This document shows positions 63,860 to 64,000 of a stretch of DNA of 64,000 bases, one piece after another (the stretch's first letter is position 1; each line of letters starts with the position of its first letter). The notes below the pieces were generated by a model. That model did no database searches, had not been told where the DNA came from, and saw only the letters and a list, made by a program, of their open reading frames with translations. Source of the DNA: Eunapius fragilis (taxonomy: Eukaryota; Porifera; Demospongiae; Spongillida; Spongillidae). Both the position numbers and the translations under genes were made by a program. The DNA lies in the NCBI GenBank assembly GCA_963681505.1, contig OY811971.1, positions 4,371,711-4,435,710 of the forward strand. Reading direction: 5' to 3'.

Positions 63860-64000
63860 GCTCAGAGCTTTTGAATAATCATCAACAGCTGTAGATTCAG
63901 CCTGAGTAGGTAGATTCTTTTCAGCAAGAGCTGTGGCACATGTAGATGTTCTGCCATCATGTAATGATGATCCGTTCCTAACATTAGTGTTAAAGAATTG

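Larger units (their letters stand above)
59904..64000 (-). mobile_element. hAT transposon with TTF-type finger, runs off the right edge
   Basis: The 3' end at 59904 starts caggggcggatgcagga followed by a G-run, a classical hAT-type terminus shared with the MITE at 11109-12031. The transposase is on the minus strand in several pieces (60125-63859) and is interrupted between about 61219 and 62365 by inserted DNA. The 5' end lies beyond the window, so the target duplication cannot be checked. Confidence 0.8.

Overview
The window is eukaryotic (animal) nuclear DNA. Genes are split into short exons with GT..AG junctions, there are long CA/GT, CT and GA microsatellites and many minisatellites, and transposons occupy roughly a third of the sequence. 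The Roc-COR-death-domain gene, the Ig/FN3 receptors, the 10-formyltetrahydrofolate dehydrogenase fragment and one gene with 40-67 bp introns together suggest a marine invertebrate, most likely a demosponge. That assignment is an inference; a cnidarian or another invertebrate cannot be excluded from sequence alone.

Layout, left part. 1-730 is a 22-bp minisatellite. 2425-7473 is a minus-strand Ty3/gypsy element of the Gmr1 type (integrase before reverse transcriptase) with near-identical LTRs and a 4-bp target duplication. 8344-10511 is a plus-strand Roc-COR-death gene broken by two in-frame stops. 11109-13762 holds hAT-type non-autonomous elements. 14614-19417 is a complete DNA transposon (100-bp inverted ends, 9-bp target duplication) with a minus-strand transposase-like gene I cannot assign to a superfamily. 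19990-22606 holds decayed retroelement pieces. 23036-25466 is a broken partial duplicate of a receptor gene whose better copy lies at 47.6-51.4 kb. 25957-28414 is a 2.4-kb palindromic element bounded by TTAA.

Layout, right part. 30223-32513 is an apparently intact hAT transposon (674-residue transposase, 8-bp target duplication) inserted in an old non-LTR retroelement. 33-40 kb is gene-poor and rich in simple repeats, with a perfect-looking hairpin at 36.1-36.4 kb. 42641-44226 is a seven-exon minus-strand gene of an unnamed family. 47584-51350 is a type I receptor with Ig-like and FN3 domains, a Pro/Ser stalk and one membrane segment. 54560-56686 is a second Ig/FN3 gene fragment. It abuts, with no spacer, a fragment of an ALDH1L (10-formyltetrahydrofolate dehydrogenase) gene at 56693-59467. 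From 59904 to the right edge is a minus-strand hAT element with a TTF-type finger, interrupted by a 132-bp-arm hairpin and another insertion.

Two themes recur. First, several unrelated ORFs (gypsy gag/pol, the 15-18 kb transposase, the right-hand hAT, the ALDH1L exon) are broken by single-base changes, mostly inside short homopolymer runs. This fits uncorrected consensus errors at least as well as true decay. Second, minisatellites arose from pieces of local genes: one multiplies a splice acceptor of the receptor gene, another resembles part of an FN3 exon of the same gene. No RNA gene, CRISPR array or operon was found.
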